This document shows positions 62,573-64,000 of a stretch of 64,000 bases of DNA, in pieces. How positions within the stretch are numbered: position 1 is the stretch's first letter; each line of letters opens with the position of its first letter. The DNA lies in contig NZ_CP040871.1 in assembly GCF_006337105.1 (NCBI RefSeq), forward strand, positions 2,374,501-2,438,500. Reading direction: 5' to 3'. A program made the position numbers and the translations under genes. The notes beneath the pieces were generated by a model. It worked only from the letters and a program-made list of their open reading frames with translations, was not told the DNA's origin and did not search any database. This DNA comes from Thermomonas aquatica. Lineage in GTDB: Bacteria > Pseudomonadota > Gammaproteobacteria > Xanthomonadales > Xanthomonadaceae.

Positions 62573-64000
62573 CTATCCGGACAGGGCGTTCGCCTCGAGC
62601 GGCCGCTCGCGGTGCAGCAGGATCCATTCGGCATGTTCTTCTAGGCAGGCGCAGCCGAGTGCGCGCAACAGCTGGCGCAGCTGCGCATCGTCGCGGGCGC
62701 GGTCCAGGCGCGCGCGGCAGCCGTCGAACAGCCGGCTCATGAAACGGAACTGCTTGATCAGTTCCTTGTCCGCCTTCTTGTACGAGTAGGCCTCGCGGAT
62801 CCCGGCCAGCAGCGGCATCAGGCCCATGGCCAGCACCAGCTTCGACTGCAGCGCCGGGCCCATGCGCTCCCCGCCGACCAGCAGGGCGAGGGCGCCGACC
62901 AGGCCCACCGCCAGCGCGACGTCGCCGAGCCGGGTGGTCAGTCGATAGGCGCGTTCGCGATGCAGGCTGCCTTGCTGGTAATAGGCCAGCTGGCCCGTCG
63001 CGTCCGCGCCGGCCGAGCCGCGCGCGCCGACCCAGCGCGCGATCACCCATTGCAGCCAGTTCGCATCGGTGTTGAACGCTTCGTGGCGCAGCAGGCCGGT
63101 GGTGCGCATCGCATGGCGGATCCAGCTCAGGTCGACGTCCTGCTTCTGCAGGAAACTGTCGTAGCCGAGGCTGCTGCCGGGCGGTATGTCGATGCCCGCG
63201 AGCCACCAGTAGAACTGCACGCGCATGCCCTCGGCGAGGCCGCGGTAATCGAGGTACTTGCGCTGCCATTCGCGGCGTTCGCCGACCCAGCGGATCGCAA
63301 GGCCGAGCACGAACACCAGCAGGAATATCGCCACGTAGATGCGGTTCGCCTGCACGTCCGAGTACAGGATGAAGGCCAGGCCCATCGCCGCCGCCAACGC
63401 ATGCGTGCACAGCAGGCTGATCCGCACCCGCCGCCGGAAATGCACCGCCAGCCAGTCGGATGCCGCGAACAGGGCATCCAGTTCGCGCGCGGTGGCGGCC
63501 GCCGGCGCCGGTGTCGCGCCGTCCAGCAGCGACACCGCGTCGCGGGCGATCTGCGCGGCGTAGCGTTGCACATCGCGGTTGAAGTCCTGCATCTGCGCGA
63601 ACACGTGGCGGTAATGCGCCGGCATCGGCGCGTCGCCCGGATGGCCGCTGTCCGCGGTGAGCCAGCGCGGCGCTTCGCCGGCGGCGCGCGCGCTGGCCGC
63701 GCTGCCCGCGGCCGTTTCGCCCGCGCGGGCGATCCGGCGCGTGCAGGGCACGTGGTAGACCAGGTCGCTCTCGTCGTCGGCCAGCAGGTTGGGCGCGGCA
63801 TCCTCGGCGTTGAAGCCGCGCATGCTGTTGCGCAGGTGGTATTCGATGACTTGCGCGGTGCCGCCGGTGGCCTCGCTCGGCTGGCCGTCCCACAGCGCGA
63901 GCAGCACCTGGCAATGCGAGGACACGAACATCCCGAGTTGCGCGTACTGGCGGTTGCGCGCCTCGCCGCGGCCGCGCACGGCCTCGATGTCGTTGCCCGG
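62573..64000 (-). CDS. SLOG-like/four-helix membrane protein, truncated by the window end
   Basis: The frame stays open to base 64000, so the N-terminus is missing; 475 codons are visible. The visible N-terminal part (MFVSSHCQVLLALWDGQPSE then GGTAQVIEYHL) resembles the core of SLOG/TIR-like Rossmann nucleotide-binding proteins, where a hydrophobic strand leads to LWDG and GGTA. Two pairs of membrane helices follow (about 190-235 and 350-410 from the GTG at 63979), separated by a cytosolic helical domain. A nucleotide-sensing membrane effector is possible, but no cyclase or defence gene is nearby. The gene is convergent with the metallophosphoesterase. Confidence 0.6.
   Translation of the reverse strand, partial: PGNDIEAVRGRGEARNRQYAQLGMFVSSHCQVLLALWDGQPSEATGGTAQVIEYHLRNSMRGFNAEDAAPNLLADDESDLVYHVPCTRRIARAGETAAGSAASARAAGEAPRWLTADSGHPGDAPMPAHYRHVFAQMQDFNRDVQRYAAQIARDAVSLLDGATPAPAAATARELDALFAASDWLAVHFRRRVRISLLCTHALAAAMGLAFILYSDVQANRIYVAIFLLVFVLGLAIRWVGERREWQRKYLDYRGLAEGMRVQFYWWLAGIDIPPGSSLGYDSFLQKQDVDLSWIRHAMRTTGLLRHEAFNTDANWLQWVIARWVGARGSAGADATGQLAYYQQGSLHRERAYRLTTRLGDVALAVGLVGALALLVGGERMGPALQSKLVLAMGLMPLLAGIREAYSYKKADKELIKQFRFMSRLFDGCRARLDRARDDAQLRQLLRALGCACLEEHAEWILLHRERPLEANALSG

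Overview
The window is high-GC DNA with densely packed genes and very few stop codons in the non-coding frames. The gene content and order point to the Lysobacterales (Xanthomonadaceae/Lysobacteraceae, of the Lysobacter, Luteimonas or Thermomonas kind). The cues are a gap-pgk-pyk-class I fba cluster, a bigR-type persulfide switch, a ColRS-like two-component pair, a lysine/alanine-repeat histone-like gene and a GDSL autotransporter esterase. The assignment is inference from gene content; no rRNA is present to settle it.

Layout. 1-1.05 kb: a divergent persulfide-response locus (MBL-fold start, BigR-like repressor, DUF442 lipoprotein) around a perfect palindrome. 1.04-12.2 kb: S1/P1 nuclease, then lower glycolysis (gap, pgk, pyk, fba) interrupted by a DUF2339/DUF3999 membrane pair and by an intact IS481-family element whose transposase stop codon lies in the duplicated target site. 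12.3-20.9 kb: an L7/L12-like membrane protein, a tripartite efflux adaptor plus RND pump, an rRNA/tRNA methyltransferase, an M28 peptidase, MscL and an FAH-family enzyme. 21-25 kb: a Rieske protein, an SLC13 transporter and a minus-strand thiS-thiG-trmB run. 25-28.6 kb: autotransporter esterase, tRNA-Gly(CCC) with a strong terminator, and a rimB-rimK pair. 28.6-32.1 kb: a 6S-like structured RNA candidate, a ColR/ColS-like two-component system, and ilvE. 32.1-37.8 kb: the methyl cycle (metF, ahcY behind an SAH riboswitch, metK) with a diguanylate cyclase. 38-46.5 kb: acyltransferase, dusB, nucleoside transporter plus ribokinase, a second diguanylate cyclase, a GDT1-type manganese exporter behind a yybP-ykoY riboswitch, an aldo/keto reductase, and hemP under a near-perfect Fur box. 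46.5-52.5 kb: an ECF sigma factor with an anti-sigma-like partner and a PDZ-repeat protein, a paraslipin/NfeD pair, and gcvT-gcvH. 52.5-58.6 kb: a long intergenic region with a promoter and an early terminator upstream of the histone-like gene, a class C serine hydrolase, LemA plus an M48/TerB-like protease, and a lower-GC orphan. 58.6-64 kb: a GMC oxidoreductase, an ATP/ADP-antiporter-like carrier, a metallophosphoesterase, and a membrane protein with a SLOG-like N-terminal stretch cut off by the window end.

How the parts work together: most of the window is core metabolism, with RNA-level control over the methyl cycle (SAH riboswitch) and manganese export (yybP-ykoY riboswitch). The most novel-looking items are the 6S-like RNA candidate at 28.6-28.8 kb, the promoter-terminator leader at 52.93-53.13 kb, the shared metF/metK upstream motif, the IS481 stop-codon capture at pyk, and the truncated SLOG-like membrane protein at the right edge. 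No CRISPR array, prophage or recognisable multi-gene defence island is present.
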